This document shows positions 9,239 to 19,014 of a DNA stretch of 64,000 nucleotides, piece after piece (position 1 is the first letter of the stretch; every line of letters begins with the position of its first letter). The position numbers were made by a program, and so were the translations under genes. Below the pieces are notes generated by a model that saw nothing but the letters and a program-made list of their open reading frames with translations, made no database searches and was not told the DNA's origin. Source of the stretch: Alteromonas sp. KC3. Its GTDB lineage: Bacteria > Pseudomonadota > Gammaproteobacteria > Enterobacterales > Alteromonadaceae. The DNA lies in the NCBI RefSeq assembly GCF_016756315.1, contig NZ_AP024235.1:2728001-2792000 (forward strand), written 5' to 3'.

Positions 9239-10393
9239 ATGCTTAATTTTACGTTTAAAAACCAAACCGAAATTTTATTTGGTAAAGGCCAACTAAGCGA
9301 AGTCTCATCTCGCTTACCCCAAGATGCGAAAGTGCTGTTTCTATATGGCGGTGGCTCTATTAAGAAAAATGGTATTTACGAAAAAGTCGTAACGTCACTA
9401 GAAGGTGCAGATGTGATCGAGTTTTCAGGTGTGGAGCCAAACCCTGAATTCGATACGCTGATGAAAGCAGTAGAAGTAGCGCGTAACAATAAGGTTAACT
9501 TCATCCTTGCTGTGGGCGGCGGTAGCGTAATTGACGGTGCCAAATTTGTGGCTGCTGCGGTTAATTTTGAGGGCGATCCTTGGGATATTCTTATCAAGGG
9601 AGCAGCATTTAGCAATCCGCTACCTATTGGTGCCGTTCTAACGCTTCCTGCAACAGGTTCGGAGAGCAATGGTAACTCAGTAGTAAATCGCAAAGAAACG
9701 CAGCAGAAGCGTGCATTCTCGTCTGAAACTGTGCAGCCTGTTTTTGCTGTTCTGGACCCAGAGTTCACGTTCTCGCTACCGCCAAGACAAGTATCAAATG
9801 GTGTAGTAGATGCGTTTGTACATGTAATTGAACAATACCTAACGTATTCAGTTAATGCGCCGCTGCAAGACCGATTTGCAGAAGGTATTTTGCAAACGCT
9901 AGTTCAAGAAGGGCCAAAAGCGCTAGCGACACCACAAGATTATGATGTTCGCGCCAATGTTATGTGGTCAGCGACAATGGCACTGAATGGTCTAATTGGT
10001 AAAGGTGTACCGCAAGATTGGGCTACACACATGATTGGGCACGAGCTAACTGCTTTGCACGGGCTCGATCATGCCGTCACACTCGCTATCGTATTGCCGT
10101 CGTTAATGTTTGTTCAACGCGACAAAAAGCAAGAGAAAATTCTTCAGCTTGGCGAGCGCGTTTTTGGTATCACAGAGAGCGACAAAGAAAAAGCAATCGA
10201 CTTGACCATAAAAGCGGTTCAAGACTTCTTTGAAACAATGCAAGTGAAGACAAGACTTTCAGATCACGGTATCGAGAAGTCTGAAATTGATGGCCTAATT
10301 GGCAACTTGGAACGCAATGGGTTAACTGCATTGGGCGAACATGGCGATATTGACCTCGCTAAAGCTCGCCAAATTCTGACTCTCGCGGCATAA
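9239..10393 (+). CDS. yqhD: NADPH-dependent aldehyde reductase YqhD (iron-type alcohol dehydrogenase)
   Basis: 384 residues, closely matching E. coli YqhD (387) along its whole length. It has a Rossmann-like N-domain with YGGGS and VGGGSVIDGAKF for NADPH binding. Then come LTLPATGSES and the metal-binding helices NGVVDAFVH and the HELTALHGLDH segment, which supply the Asp and three His ligands. The enzyme reduces short-chain and reactive aldehydes (for example methylglyoxal, butanal or lipid-peroxidation products) to alcohols in the cytosol. It follows the DJ-1/PfpI remnant by 17 bases and was probably the second gene of a LysR-controlled pair. A terminator follows at 10521-10548. Confidence 0.93.
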   Translation: MLNFTFKNQTEILFGKGQLSEVSSRLPQDAKVLFLYGGGSIKKNGIYEKVVTSLEGADVIEFSGVEPNPEFDTLMKAVEVARNNKVNFILAVGGGSVIDGAKFVAAAVNFEGDPWDILIKGAAFSNPLPIGAVLTLPATGSESNGNSVVNRKETQQKRAFSSETVQPVFAVLDPEFTFSLPPRQVSNGVVDAFVHVIEQYLTYSVNAPLQDRFAEGILQTLVQEGPKALATPQDYDVRANVMWSATMALNGLIGKGVPQDWATHMIGHELTALHGLDHAVTLAIVLPSLMFVQRDKKQEKILQLGERVFGITESDKEKAIDLTIKAVQDFFETMQVKTRLSDHGIEKSEIDGLIGNLERNGLTALGEHGDIDLAKARQILTLAA

Positions 10394-10520
10394 GCCCCGT
10401 TGCTAAATGCCGATTACTTTTCCATTTTGGGCAATAGTAATCGGTGACATGTGCACATTAGCGCTGTTGTTTTACGCATCCGATGAACGACAGTTACTGA
10501 TGGTGTTACACTTTAGAAAA

Positions 10521-10548
10521 ACGACTTCACTATGAAGTCGTTTTTTTT
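10521..10548 (+). terminator. rho-independent terminator after yqhD
   Basis: A perfect 9-bp stem ACGACTTCA / TGAAGTCGT has a three-base loop and is followed by T7. It is preceded by an A-run, so it could work both ways. Confidence 0.85.
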
Positions 10549-10620
10549 AGTTCAATGCGATAACTTGCTTTTTTCCAAAGTGGCGGTATGGTTTTCTAAA
10601 CACTGCGGTAAGAGTAACGT

Positions 10621-12501
10621 ATGCTGGATAGTGAATCTGTGCTTCCCTCTTCAAAACGCGATGAGCTTAGTGAATTGCGTAGAAAGCGGATATTTCAAAT
10701 AAGCAATGTAACGAGCTTAGGTCTAATTGCGTGTTTGTTTGTTTCTCGTGGCATAACGTTTGATATCTTCGCGATCAGTCTTTTTTGTATTCTCATTGCA
10801 GCTTTTCTGGCCCATAAGAAAGTAATGGCCTTGAGTAGTTACGTACTACTGGGCTCACTGTCTTCCATGTTGTTCGCTCTAGCAGCTACTGGTGCGGGTG
10901 TCTTCGACATGGCAATGTTGGGCTACCCCGGCATTATTATTTTCGCAGCTCTTCTTGGCGGACGTGGCCTATTTATAGGCGTACTCTCTTTAATATTAGC
11001 CCTATGTGCACTCATGACGTGGTTAATCATGAGCGGCACTATAGCACCTAAAAGCCCCTATCTAAGCTGGACTCATCTTGTTTTTATTATGGTGATTTTC
11101 TGCGTTACCGGATTTGGTGTGTATGTGCTGGTGCAGGATATTCGCCGCTTGATGCAGTCGTTGCAGCAAGAAAACGCCAAAGTAGAACAGAACCGCATTC
11201 ACATCCAGCACCTTGCTCATCACGACCCACTTACTAATTTGCCCAATCGAATACTGGGAGAAAGACTATTCGTTCAAAAGCTCGAAGAGTGTGAAGAAAA
11301 AGGACTTCAATTGGCTTTGTTGTTTATTGATTTGGACAACTTCAAACCTGTAAACGACGCTTTAGGCCACGCAGCTGGCGATCGCTTTCTTCAGAAAATT
11401 TCGCAAACTATTACCGACAACCTAACTGCTAAGGAGAATCTAATTCGCTTTGGTGGTGATGAGTTCATTGTATTGGCGTCTGAAATACACGATAAAAAGC
11501 AGTTAGATAAACTTTGTGACAACCTTATTACATGGTGCTCTTCAGAATTTGAAGTTTTACAGACCAAAATAGTCGTGTCTTGTTCTATCGGTATCTCCCA
11601 AGCTCCCTTTGATGGTGTTAAGTTTAAGCAGCTTTGCCGAAAAGCTGACATTGCAATGTATGAGGCAAAACGCAATGGGCGTAATCGCTTTGAATACTAC
11701 GATGCCAAACTTGATGAAGAGAGCGATGAGAAATTCAAGCTTATTCAACAGCTTCGACCAGCCATCAATAACAATAAGTTGGACGTTTATTATCAACCAC
11801 TCGTGAATTTAACCACGGGAAAAATCTGCGCTATGGAAGCGCTTGTGCGCTGGCCCCAAGCAGATGGCAGCATGATTTTTCCCAATAAGTTTATTCCAAT
11901 AGCGGAAAGCAGCGGTCTTATCGCACCGCTAGGAGAATGGGTATTACGCCAAGCTTGTCATTTTTGTGCAGAACAACATCGGTTAGGCAATACAGATTTA
12001 AGTATTGCGGTGAATTTATCTTTTGCACAGTTTAAAGACGGGAGCTTGCCCGAAGTGGTCTCTCAGGCGCTAGAAAATAGTGGCTTGGCGGCTGAATGCC
12101 TTGAGTTAGAGTTAACCGAAAGCATCTTAGCAGAGTCGACAAATAACGTTGCACAGCAATTACAAGCGATCAAACAGCTAGGAGTACAGTTCGCCATTGA
12201 TGATTTCGGTACTGGTTATTCAAACCTAAATTATCTGCGTACATTTAGCGCTAAAAAACTGAAGATAGACCGTATCTTTGTTAGTACTTTAGGCGTAAAT
12301 GAAAGTGAGGAACCCCTTGTATCGGCCATTATTAACATGGCCGAAAGCTTAGGTATGGTTACCGTGGCCGAAGGTATCGAAAATGAGGCTGCTTTGAGCA
12401 AGCTGATTGAATTAGGCTGCCATATTGGTCAAGGCTATTACTGGAGTAAACCAATACCTGGCGACGAAATGGCAGCACTACTTATCGCTAATAGTGAATA
12501 A
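10621..12501 (+). CDS. membrane-bound GGDEF-EAL c-di-GMP protein
   Basis: A 626-residue cyclic-di-GMP enzyme. An N-terminal membrane region of about five or six helices (residues ~25-185) acts as sensor or anchor. A short coiled coil leads to a GGDEF domain with an intact GGDEF motif at 278-282 (diguanylate cyclase). An EAL domain follows with EAL at 406-408, DDFGTGYS, and AEGIE, so the phosphodiesterase residues are also intact. Both activities are possible, and the net direction cannot be told from sequence. The gene stands alone behind the yqhD terminator. It likely controls the switch between motility and surface attachment. Confidence 0.92.
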   Translation: MLDSESVLPSSKRDELSELRRKRIFQISNVTSLGLIACLFVSRGITFDIFAISLFCILIAAFLAHKKVMALSSYVLLGSLSSMLFALAATGAGVFDMAMLGYPGIIIFAALLGGRGLFIGVLSLILALCALMTWLIMSGTIAPKSPYLSWTHLVFIMVIFCVTGFGVYVLVQDIRRLMQSLQQENAKVEQNRIHIQHLAHHDPLTNLPNRILGERLFVQKLEECEEKGLQLALLFIDLDNFKPVNDALGHAAGDRFLQKISQTITDNLTAKENLIRFGGDEFIVLASEIHDKKQLDKLCDNLITWCSSEFEVLQTKIVVSCSIGISQAPFDGVKFKQLCRKADIAMYEAKRNGRNRFEYYDAKLDEESDEKFKLIQQLRPAINNNKLDVYYQPLVNLTTGKICAMEALVRWPQADGSMIFPNKFIPIAESSGLIAPLGEWVLRQACHFCAEQHRLGNTDLSIAVNLSFAQFKDGSLPEVVSQALENSGLAAECLELELTESILAESTNNVAQQLQAIKQLGVQFAIDDFGTGYSNLNYLRTFSAKKLKIDRIFVSTLGVNESEEPLVSAIINMAESLGMVTVAEGIENEAALSKLIELGCHIGQGYYWSKPIPGDEMAALLIANSE

Positions 12502-12534
12502 CTTCATTAAAGAGCGCGTTAACCCACCAGCCTG

Positions 12535-13206
12535 CTAAAAGCCGTGATAAGTAACAAATTCACTATTGTCAGCGCGTGTTGAACGAACGTCGTTAGCGGG
12601 AAATTCAGGATCGGGATAACCTAGTGCAATACAAATCATAATAGCTTCATCATCGGGAATATTTGCGTATTTATGTACTACCTCAGACTGCATGATTCCT
12701 TGCCCATTAATTACGCAACCTAATCCTAAATCCCATGCAGCCAATACTATGCCATAGGCAAGCGAGCCCAACCCAAACTGTGTGATGCCTGCAGGTTCCA
12801 GTGATTTATCGTATGTAAGTACAAGTGACACCGGAGCATCGAATTGCCGAAAGCCTCGCATCATCCAATCCATGCGTTTTTCTTTGTCTTCTCGCCCTAT
12901 TCCCATTACGTCAAAAAGCTGAATTGCCACATCTATTTGGCGCTGACGATGTATACCTTGATAATCTTCTTTATATGGGAAGTCTCGAACATGTGGCTTA
13001 CCGGCTAGGGTGTTTTCAGTGTTCCCTTTTCTGATGTTGTCTAGTACATCTCCGGTTACAACGTGAATTTTCCAAGTTTGTGTATTGTATGAAGACGGTG
13101 CCCATTTTGCGGCATTGATGATGGCTTCTACCGTATCTTTTGTAACGGGTTGGTCGGTAAATCCACGAACACTTTTACGCGAAGCGGCAAACTCAGCAAA
13201 ATTCAT
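12535..13206 (-). CDS. nitroreductase family flavoprotein
   Basis: A 223-residue FMN-dependent oxidoreductase of the nitroreductase fold. It has the early FMN-phosphate arginines (SRKSVRGF), the APSSYNTQTWK segment and a late GLGCVINGQG loop. These enzymes reduce nitro compounds, quinones or similar acceptors with NAD(P)H in the cytosol. The gene converges with the GGDEF-EAL gene (33 bases apart). It is divergent from the catalase across a 228-base region with a 6-3-6 palindrome. A link to oxidative stress is suggested by this position only. The true substrate is unknown. Confidence 0.88.
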   Translation of the reverse strand: MNFAEFAASRKSVRGFTDQPVTKDTVEAIINAAKWAPSSYNTQTWKIHVVTGDVLDNIRKGNTENTLAGKPHVRDFPYKEDYQGIHRQRQIDVAIQLFDVMGIGREDKEKRMDWMMRGFRQFDAPVSLVLTYDKSLEPAGITQFGLGSLAYGIVLAAWDLGLGCVINGQGIMQSEVVHKYANIPDDEAIMICIALGYPDPEFPANDVRSTRADNSEFVTYHGF

Positions 13207-13266
13207 ATCCTTTCCTAATGTCTTTTAACTTCAATTGTTAACGTAGAGTAAACAGCCCCCTTCTTT

Positions 13267-13281
13267 GATGCAATGTGCATC
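13267..13281. promoter_or_regulatory. candidate operator palindrome between nitroreductase and catalase
   Basis: Perfect inverted repeat GATGCA-ATG-TGCATC in the shared upstream region of two divergent redox genes. It could be a repressor or activator site. No regulator is identified. Confidence 0.3.
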
Positions 13282-13434
13282 GTGTACTATTAGGATTGTT
13301 TGTTTTTATAGATATGTATAGCGCGAACTAAACCCTTTACTTGCCGCTGCCGTAGCAATGGCTACACATGAGTCAAACACACATGTAGTTAATGGAATTT
13401 GGCTTGAATTCAGAGCGCGCGAATGGAGTTTACA

Positions 13435-14937
13435 ATGGCGAAGAAACCACAACTAACCACCTCAGCAGGTGCCCCACTGGTCAGTAACGAAACCACAAAA
13501 ACGGCGGGTGAACGAGGACCAGCCCTGCTACAAGACTATCAACTTATCGAGAAACTCGCACACCAAAACCGAGAACGCATTCCAGAACGCGTTGTACATG
13601 CTAAAGGCTGGGGTGCACAAGGCACATTTACAGTAACACACGACATTACTCAATATACGTGTGCAGACCTTTTCAGTGAAGTGGGCAAGCAAACAGAAGT
13701 ACTCAGCCGTTGGTCTACCGTTGCGGGTGAATCAGGTGCCGCGGATACAGAACGCGATGTTCGTGGGTTTAGTTTGAAGTTTTACACGGAGCAAGGCAAT
13801 TGGGATATGGTTGGTAACAATACGCCTATATTCTTCATTCGCGATGGCTACAAGTTCCCCGATTTTATCCGTACCCAAAAACGTCATCCAAAAACTAACC
13901 TACGCTCACCGGAAGCCATGTTCGATTTTTGGGCCGCACAACCTGAGAGTGTACATCAAGTAACTATCTTAATGTCAGACCGAGGCATTCCGGTCTCGCC
14001 AATGCACATGAATGGGTACGGCAGCCATACCTTTAGTATGTGGAATAAGGACGGAAAGCGTCATTGGGTTAAATTTCACTTTAAAACGCAGCAAGGCATC
14101 AAAAATTACACCAATGAAACGTCTGAAAAAATCATCGGTAGCACCAGAGAGAAGTACCAAGAAGAGCTTTACAGTGCAATTGATGAAGGCAATTTCCCAA
14201 AGTGGACCATGTATATTCAAGCTATGCCTGAAGAAGAGGCAGGAAAACAGGAATACAACCCTTTTGATTTAACTAAAGTGTGGCCTCATGACGATTACCC
14301 ACTAATAGAAGTGGGCGAACTAGAGATGAATCGCAATCCAGACAACTACTTTCAAATGGTAGAGAACGCCGCTTTTAGCCCGTCTAATGTGGTTCCAGGT
14401 ATCGGATTTAGTCCTGACAAGATGTTACAAGCGCGTATATTTTCATACGCAGATGCCCATCGCTATCGATTAGGTACGCACTATGAAGCCCTGCCCGCTA
14501 ACGCTCCAAAGAAAAGCGATGTAAATCATTACCACAAAGACGGTGCAATGCGTTTCTTTACCAATGATTTTGGAAACCCGGACGCCTATTATGAGCCCAA
14601 TCAGCACAATGGGCCTGTCGCCGACTTTTCCGTAAAAGAGCCTCCGCTAAGCATTGATGGCGATGCCAACCGATACAATCAAGAAGACGCTGACGTTGAT
14701 TATGTTCAGCCAAGAAAGTTGTTTAATCTTTTTTCTGACGAGCAAAAGCAGCGATTATATAAAAACTACGCAGCCGCTATGGGACCATGTTCAGATAGCG
14801 TTAAAGAGAGATGGTACGCTGTTTTGGAAAAAGTTTCCTCGGAATATGCTGCAGGTGTGAGAAACGCAGTAGAGTCTCTTGATACAGATGTAAACACAGT
14901 TCCAATTACGGAAAATACCCCAATAGAAGATAACTAA
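13435..14937 (+). CDS. monofunctional heme catalase (small subunit type)
   Basis: A 500-residue catalase that breaks down hydrogen peroxide. The distal His is H55 in RVVHAKG, the distal Asn region is [12 protein letters not shown], and the proximal heme ligand is Y338 in R-x-F-x-Y. All key residues are present. The length fits the small-subunit clade (~480-510) and not the ~750-residue KatE type. The ATG at 13435 is chosen because GGAG (13425-13428) lies six bases before it. An in-frame ATG at 13423 overlaps that site. There is no signal peptide, so it is cytosolic. It is followed by a strong terminator. Confidence 0.94.
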   Translation: MAKKPQLTTSAGAPLVSNETTKTAGERGPALLQDYQLIEKLAHQNRERIPERVVHAKGWGAQGTFTVTHDITQYTCADLFSEVGKQTEVLSRWSTVAGESGAADTERDVRGFSLKFYTEQGNWDMVGNNTPIFFIRDGYKFPDFIRTQKRHPKTNLRSPEAMFDFWAAQPESVHQVTILMSDRGIPVSPMHMNGYGSHTFSMWNKDGKRHWVKFHFKTQQGIKNYTNETSEKIIGSTREKYQEELYSAIDEGNFPKWTMYIQAMPEEEAGKQEYNPFDLTKVWPHDDYPLIEVGELEMNRNPDNYFQMVENAAFSPSNVVPGIGFSPDKMLQARIFSYADAHRYRLGTHYEALPANAPKKSDVNHYHKDGAMRFFTNDFGNPDAYYEPNQHNGPVADFSVKEPPLSIDGDANRYNQEDADVDYVQPRKLFNLFSDEQKQRLYKNYAAAMGPCSDSVKERWYAVLEKVSSEYAAGVRNAVESLDTDVNTVPITENTPIEDN

Positions 14938-14959
14938 TCCAGAATAATGGCATCAAGTA

Positions 14960-14998
14960 AAGCCTTATTGCCCATTGAGTGGGCAGTAAGGCTTTTTT
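14960..14998 (+). terminator. rho-independent terminator after the catalase
   Basis: A 15-base arm AAGCCTTATTGCCCA faces TGGGCAGTAAGGCTT across a five-base loop (one internal mismatch), followed by T6. Confidence 0.85.
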
Positions 14999-15090
14999 AA
15001 TAGGTAACAAAAAACTCGACTCCTGAATTTGCGCCTTTTCATTTTGTGGCATACGTTTTAATTAACCTGTTTATTTAGCATTTGTTTTCT

Positions 15091-16620
15091 ATGTCACTTT
15101 TTAAGAAGTCAGATGGCAGTACAACACAGTCAAATCTAGCGCCGTGGAAGATTGCCATAATTGATGATGAAAGCGGTGTACACGATGTCACCATACTCAC
15201 GCTAAGAAAATTTAATTTTGAAAGACGTGGTGTTACCTTCGTTTCAGCATATAGCGCAAAGGAAGGATTAGCGCTTTTTAAGGAACACCCTGACATCGCC
15301 CTCGCTTTCGTGGATGTGGTCATGGAAACTGATGATGCGGGGCTAAAGCTCATAGACCAAATTAGAAATGAGCTAAACAACCACAGTACACGACTTATTC
15401 TTCGTACAGGTCAGCCTGGCCAAGCCCCCGAAGAAGAAGTTATCAGGCAATACGATATTAACGATTACAAAGCGAAAACTGAGCTATCTTCCATGAAGCT
15501 CAAATCGTGCGTTTATACCGCTATACGTTCATACCGAGACATAAAAACGATAGAGAAAAGTAAACAGGGAATGGAGGACGTATTGAAGTCATCGTCCTCT
15601 GTGCTTGAAAGCCAGTCTCTAGCACAGTTTGGTTCAGCTGTGCTTAAACAAATACTCACACTGCTGAATTTAAATAGCTCAGTGCTTTATCTTTCCACAC
15701 AACATACTGACCTTTACGGTGACACCAAAATGACCGTACTAGGAGCAAGCGGCGACCTAGTAGGGCTTTGCACGCCGGGGATTTCAGCAGAGATACCCAA
15801 ACCCATTGAAGATGAAGTAAAAAAAGTACTTAAAAGCAAAGCTCATTATCAATCAGAAAATCGCTTTATTGGTTACTACCCTACAGGCAAAGTAAGTCAC
15901 AATATTTTGTACATTGAGTTAGACGGCCCGTTGGATGATTTACAACGCAAAACATTGGAAATGTTTGCGTCAAACGTGTCGGTTATTTTTGAAAACTTGA
16001 CGCAAAAAGAGGACATTCAACAGACTCAAAAAGAGCTCATTATGGTGCTTAGCGACGCCATTGAAATGAGAAGTAAAGAAACGGGTGGCCACGTAAAACG
16101 CGTCATTTTAATGACTGAGTTCTTGTCGGAAAAGCTCTTTATGAGCCAAGAGTTCATTGAAACCATTCGCTACGCAGCCGCACTACACGACGTAGGTAAA
16201 ATTAGTATTCCTGAAACCATATTGCACAAACCAGGTAAACTCACAGAGGATGAGTGGGAAGTCATGAAAACGCACGCCCAAAAGGGCTATGACTTACTTT
16301 CAGGGACTGATCGTATTGTTGCCAAAATGGGCGCCGTTATTGCCAAAACCCACCATGAAAAATGGGATGGCTCAGGATACCCTGAAGGCCTTGCAGGTGA
16401 TGATATTCCTATTGAAGGTAGGATCATGGCCATTGTGGATGTTGTGGATGCATTGCTATCTAAACGTTGTTACAAGACCCCGTGGACGGTTGAAGAGGTC
16501 AAATCTTACATGCGCGAGAATGCAGGAAAGCAATTTGACCCCGTTATCACTCATATCATGTTAGAAAACTTTGACCGTATCTTAGAACTACGCAATCAAG
16601 CTCCGGACTGTGAAGAATGA
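15091..16620 (+). CDS. response regulator with DUF3369 and HD-GYP c-di-GMP phosphodiesterase domains
   Basis: A 509-residue protein with three parts. An N-terminal receiver has its phospho-acceptor at D75 (AFVD). A GAF-like middle segment (~170-310) is of the DUF3369 type. The C-terminal HD-GYP domain has HD at 366-367, the HHEKWDGSG segment and GYP at 429-431. HD-GYP domains linearise c-di-GMP, and the motif residues are intact. The start is the ATG at 15091, with an upstream TTG in frame at 15082 being less likely. Its stop overlaps the start of the kinase gene by four bases (ATGA), so kinase and regulator are translationally coupled and are very likely cognate. Confidence 0.92.
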   Translation: MSLFKKSDGSTTQSNLAPWKIAIIDDESGVHDVTILTLRKFNFERRGVTFVSAYSAKEGLALFKEHPDIALAFVDVVMETDDAGLKLIDQIRNELNNHSTRLILRTGQPGQAPEEEVIRQYDINDYKAKTELSSMKLKSCVYTAIRSYRDIKTIEKSKQGMEDVLKSSSSVLESQSLAQFGSAVLKQILTLLNLNSSVLYLSTQHTDLYGDTKMTVLGASGDLVGLCTPGISAEIPKPIEDEVKKVLKSKAHYQSENRFIGYYPTGKVSHNILYIELDGPLDDLQRKTLEMFASNVSVIFENLTQKEDIQQTQKELIMVLSDAIEMRSKETGGHVKRVILMTEFLSEKLFMSQEFIETIRYAAALHDVGKISIPETILHKPGKLTEDEWEVMKTHAQKGYDLLSGTDRIVAKMGAVIAKTHHEKWDGSGYPEGLAGDDIPIEGRIMAIVDVVDALLSKRCYKTPWTVEEVKSYMRENAGKQFDPVITHIMLENFDRILELRNQAPDCEE

Positions 16621-17996
16621 AAGATGCACTAGAGTTGATATTACTGCGGGTTAGTCAAAGCGCCGATATTGATAAAGGCGAATTATCAATTGCATCGCGC
16701 CTTATCATTAACTCAGTATGTGAAGGGTTGGCGATTACACGTGCTGGTATTTGGCTATATGATGAGACCCAGTCGCTGATTATCTGCAAGCTATTGATAG
16801 ATAAGGGTAATGATTTAGATGATGAAAGTCTAAAACTTAGTAAAAAAGACTTTCCTCATTATTTTGAGGCCCTTGATACAGAACGCAGTATTGCAGCGGA
16901 TGATGCGCATACTCACCCCGCAACATTTGAATTTACCGATGTTTATTTACGTCCATTAGGCATAAGCTCAATGCTAGATGTTCCCATTCGCCACAGAGGA
17001 AAAATGATTGGCATTATTTGCTGTGAACATCAAGGCGCACCTAGGCATTGGCTGGGTGATGAAATAGTATTTGCCGCATCACTAGCCGACTTATACGGGC
17101 GGGCTGTAAGTGCGAAAGAGCGTGCCGATTATGAAGCTCAGTTGCTAAAGGCAAATCAAACATTAGAGCAAAACGTACAAGAACGTACTCAAGAGCTAGA
17201 AATAACGCTAAGCACACTCAAAACCGCCCAAGAAAAGCTCGTCGAGTCAGAGAAAATGGCAGCGTTGGGTAACTTGGTTGCAGGTATTGCTCATGAAGTG
17301 AATACGCCTCTTGGCATCGCATTGACTTCGGTAAGTAATTGTCAGGAAGAGCTCAAAGCGATAAATCGAGACTTCGAAAATCAAAGTTTAACCGAGCAAG
17401 GCTTCAAGGACTTCACCCATGTTTGCGCTGAAGGACTTCATCTAGCTGAATCAAGCCTCTCGCGCGCGGCACAGTTAATTCAAGATTTTAAGCGAACATC
17501 GGCCGATCAAACCACGATGGAAGTTGAAGAGTTTGATCTGGATGAATACATCCCTAGAATCTGTAACCCCCTCAAGCCGATGCTGCGCAAAGAAAACATC
17601 GAACTGTCATTGGACATAACGCCGCATTTACGTGTTGAAACCTGCCCCGGCATAATCGCGCAACTATTAACTAACCTCATTTCTAATTCGCAGCGCCATG
17701 CATTCGGTGATGGTGTAGATAATAAACAGAACGCCGTAAACGTTGAATGCAAGCGAGTTGAAACTGGTATTCAGCTTAGTGTTAAAGACAACGGTAGAGG
17801 GATCCCCAAAGACTTGCAGCGAAAGGTGTTTGAACCCTTCTTCACAACCGCACGTGAACAAGGTGGAACAGGTCTAGGCCTTAATATTTTGTACAACCTT
17901 GTTACGCAAAAACTCAGAGGTGACGTTTCTTTGTCATCAGATGTCAATAAAGGTACGTGTATATCGGTGCTTATTCCAAATTACTGCGTAAGTTGA
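16617..17996 (+). CDS. soluble GAF-domain sensor histidine kinase
   Basis: A 459-residue histidine kinase with no membrane segment. It has a GAF sensor domain (~20-165) and a coiled coil (~170-215) leading to the phospho-acceptor H226 in IAHEVNTPLG. The ATP-binding domain has the N box NLISNSQRH, the G1 box DNGRGIP, the F box FEPFF and the G2 box GGTGLGL. All catalytic boxes are present. The GAF domain implies a cytosolic signal (small molecule, redox or cyclic nucleotide). It overlaps the HD-GYP regulator by four bases and presumably phosphorylates it, turning the signal into a fall in c-di-GMP. Confidence 0.92.
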   Translation: MKDALELILLRVSQSADIDKGELSIASRLIINSVCEGLAITRAGIWLYDETQSLIICKLLIDKGNDLDDESLKLSKKDFPHYFEALDTERSIAADDAHTHPATFEFTDVYLRPLGISSMLDVPIRHRGKMIGIICCEHQGAPRHWLGDEIVFAASLADLYGRAVSAKERADYEAQLLKANQTLEQNVQERTQELEITLSTLKTAQEKLVESEKMAALGNLVAGIAHEVNTPLGIALTSVSNCQEELKAINRDFENQSLTEQGFKDFTHVCAEGLHLAESSLSRAAQLIQDFKRTSADQTTMEVEEFDLDEYIPRICNPLKPMLRKENIELSLDITPHLRVETCPGIIAQLLTNLISNSQRHAFGDGVDNKQNAVNVECKRVETGIQLSVKDNGRGIPKDLQRKVFEPFFTTAREQGGTGLGLNILYNLVTQKLRGDVSLSSDVNKGTCISVLIPNYCVS

Positions 17997-18097
17997 CATC
18001 CCCAATCGAATACCATAACAATGCAATCAGCTTACTTTATCAACAGCAAGCTGTTCACATGGTGTGTTAACACAATAACAATTAATAAGAGATGGTT

Positions 18098-19000
18098 ATG
18101 GAAGACGTAAGTACGCATACTGCGCTTGAAGACCCACGAAACAGCGATATCCTCATATACGTTAACGGCGATATTGTGCATCGCGACAGCGCCAAGGTTT
18201 CGGTATATGACAGCGGCTTTATGTTAGGCGATGGCATTTGGGAAGGCCTGCGCTTATACGATGGCAAATGGGCATTTTTAGAAGAGCACATTAACCGGTT
18301 ATTTGAAGCCTCGTTAGCCATTGATTTAGACTTGGGTATGTCTAAACAAGACGTGATAGCAGCCTTAGAGCAAACTCGTATAGCGAATGACATGCATGAC
18401 AATGTACATGCACGTTTAATGTTCACGCGCGGCGTGAAAAGTAAGCCATTTCAACACCCTGCGCTTTCGCAACAAGGCCCGACACTGGTTATTATTTGCG
18501 AACATTCAAAGGCCGCAATCTCAAGACCAATAAAACTTGCTACCGTGCCCCATCTACGAGGGCTACCAATGACGCAAGACCCTAAACTTAATAGCCACAG
18601 TAAGTTAAATTGTATTTTGGCCTGTATTGCAGCAGAAAAGTGCGGTGCCGACGAAGCGCTTATGTTAGATATTAATGGGTTTGTAAATACCACTAACGCC
18701 TGCAATTTCTTTATTGTGCGAAATGATGAAGTGTGGACGTCGACTGGCGATTACTGCATGAATGGTATCACACGGCAAAAAGTGATTGAGGTTTGCAGAG
18801 CAAATGGCATAACGGTGCGAGAAAAAAATTATTCGCTAGTAGAAACCTATGGCGCCGATGAAGCGTTTTTGACCGGAACTTTTGGGGCGCAAACACCGGT
18901 ATCGCATATCGACGGACGACAAATTGGCACGTCTCACCCTGGCCCCATGACCACACGAATAAGGCAGTGGTATTTCGAACTCGTTAACCAAACTGAATAA
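18098..19000 (+). CDS. class IV (branched-chain/D-amino acid type) PLP aminotransferase
   Basis: About 300 residues of the fold-type IV aminotransferase family (IlvE, D-amino acid transaminase, PabC). It has the early segment YDSGFMLGDGIWEGLR, the PLP-binding lysine in NSHSKLN, the ALMLDINGFVNTT strand and the late GTFGAQTP loop. It transfers amino groups between an amino acid and a keto acid. The exact substrate cannot be fixed. An in-frame ATG at 18092 overlaps the AAGAG ribosome binding site, so 18098 is preferred. It starts a tight run of genes with a sulfotransferase-like protein and an AraC regulator, so it may serve a dedicated pathway and not general branched-chain synthesis. Confidence 0.85.
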   Translation: MEDVSTHTALEDPRNSDILIYVNGDIVHRDSAKVSVYDSGFMLGDGIWEGLRLYDGKWAFLEEHINRLFEASLAIDLDLGMSKQDVIAALEQTRIANDMHDNVHARLMFTRGVKSKPFQHPALSQQGPTLVIICEHSKAAISRPIKLATVPHLRGLPMTQDPKLNSHSKLNCILACIAAEKCGADEALMLDINGFVNTTNACNFFIVRNDEVWTSTGDYCMNGITRQKVIEVCRANGITVREKNYSLVETYGADEAFLTGTFGAQTPVSHIDGRQIGTSHPGPMTTRIRQWYFELVNQTE

Positions 19001-19014
19001 ACAAGGAATTTGTA

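Noticed and set aside
12825..13034. Plus-strand frame inside the nitroreductase gene
   Set aside because: Shadow of the real gene on the other strand, without a ribosome binding site.
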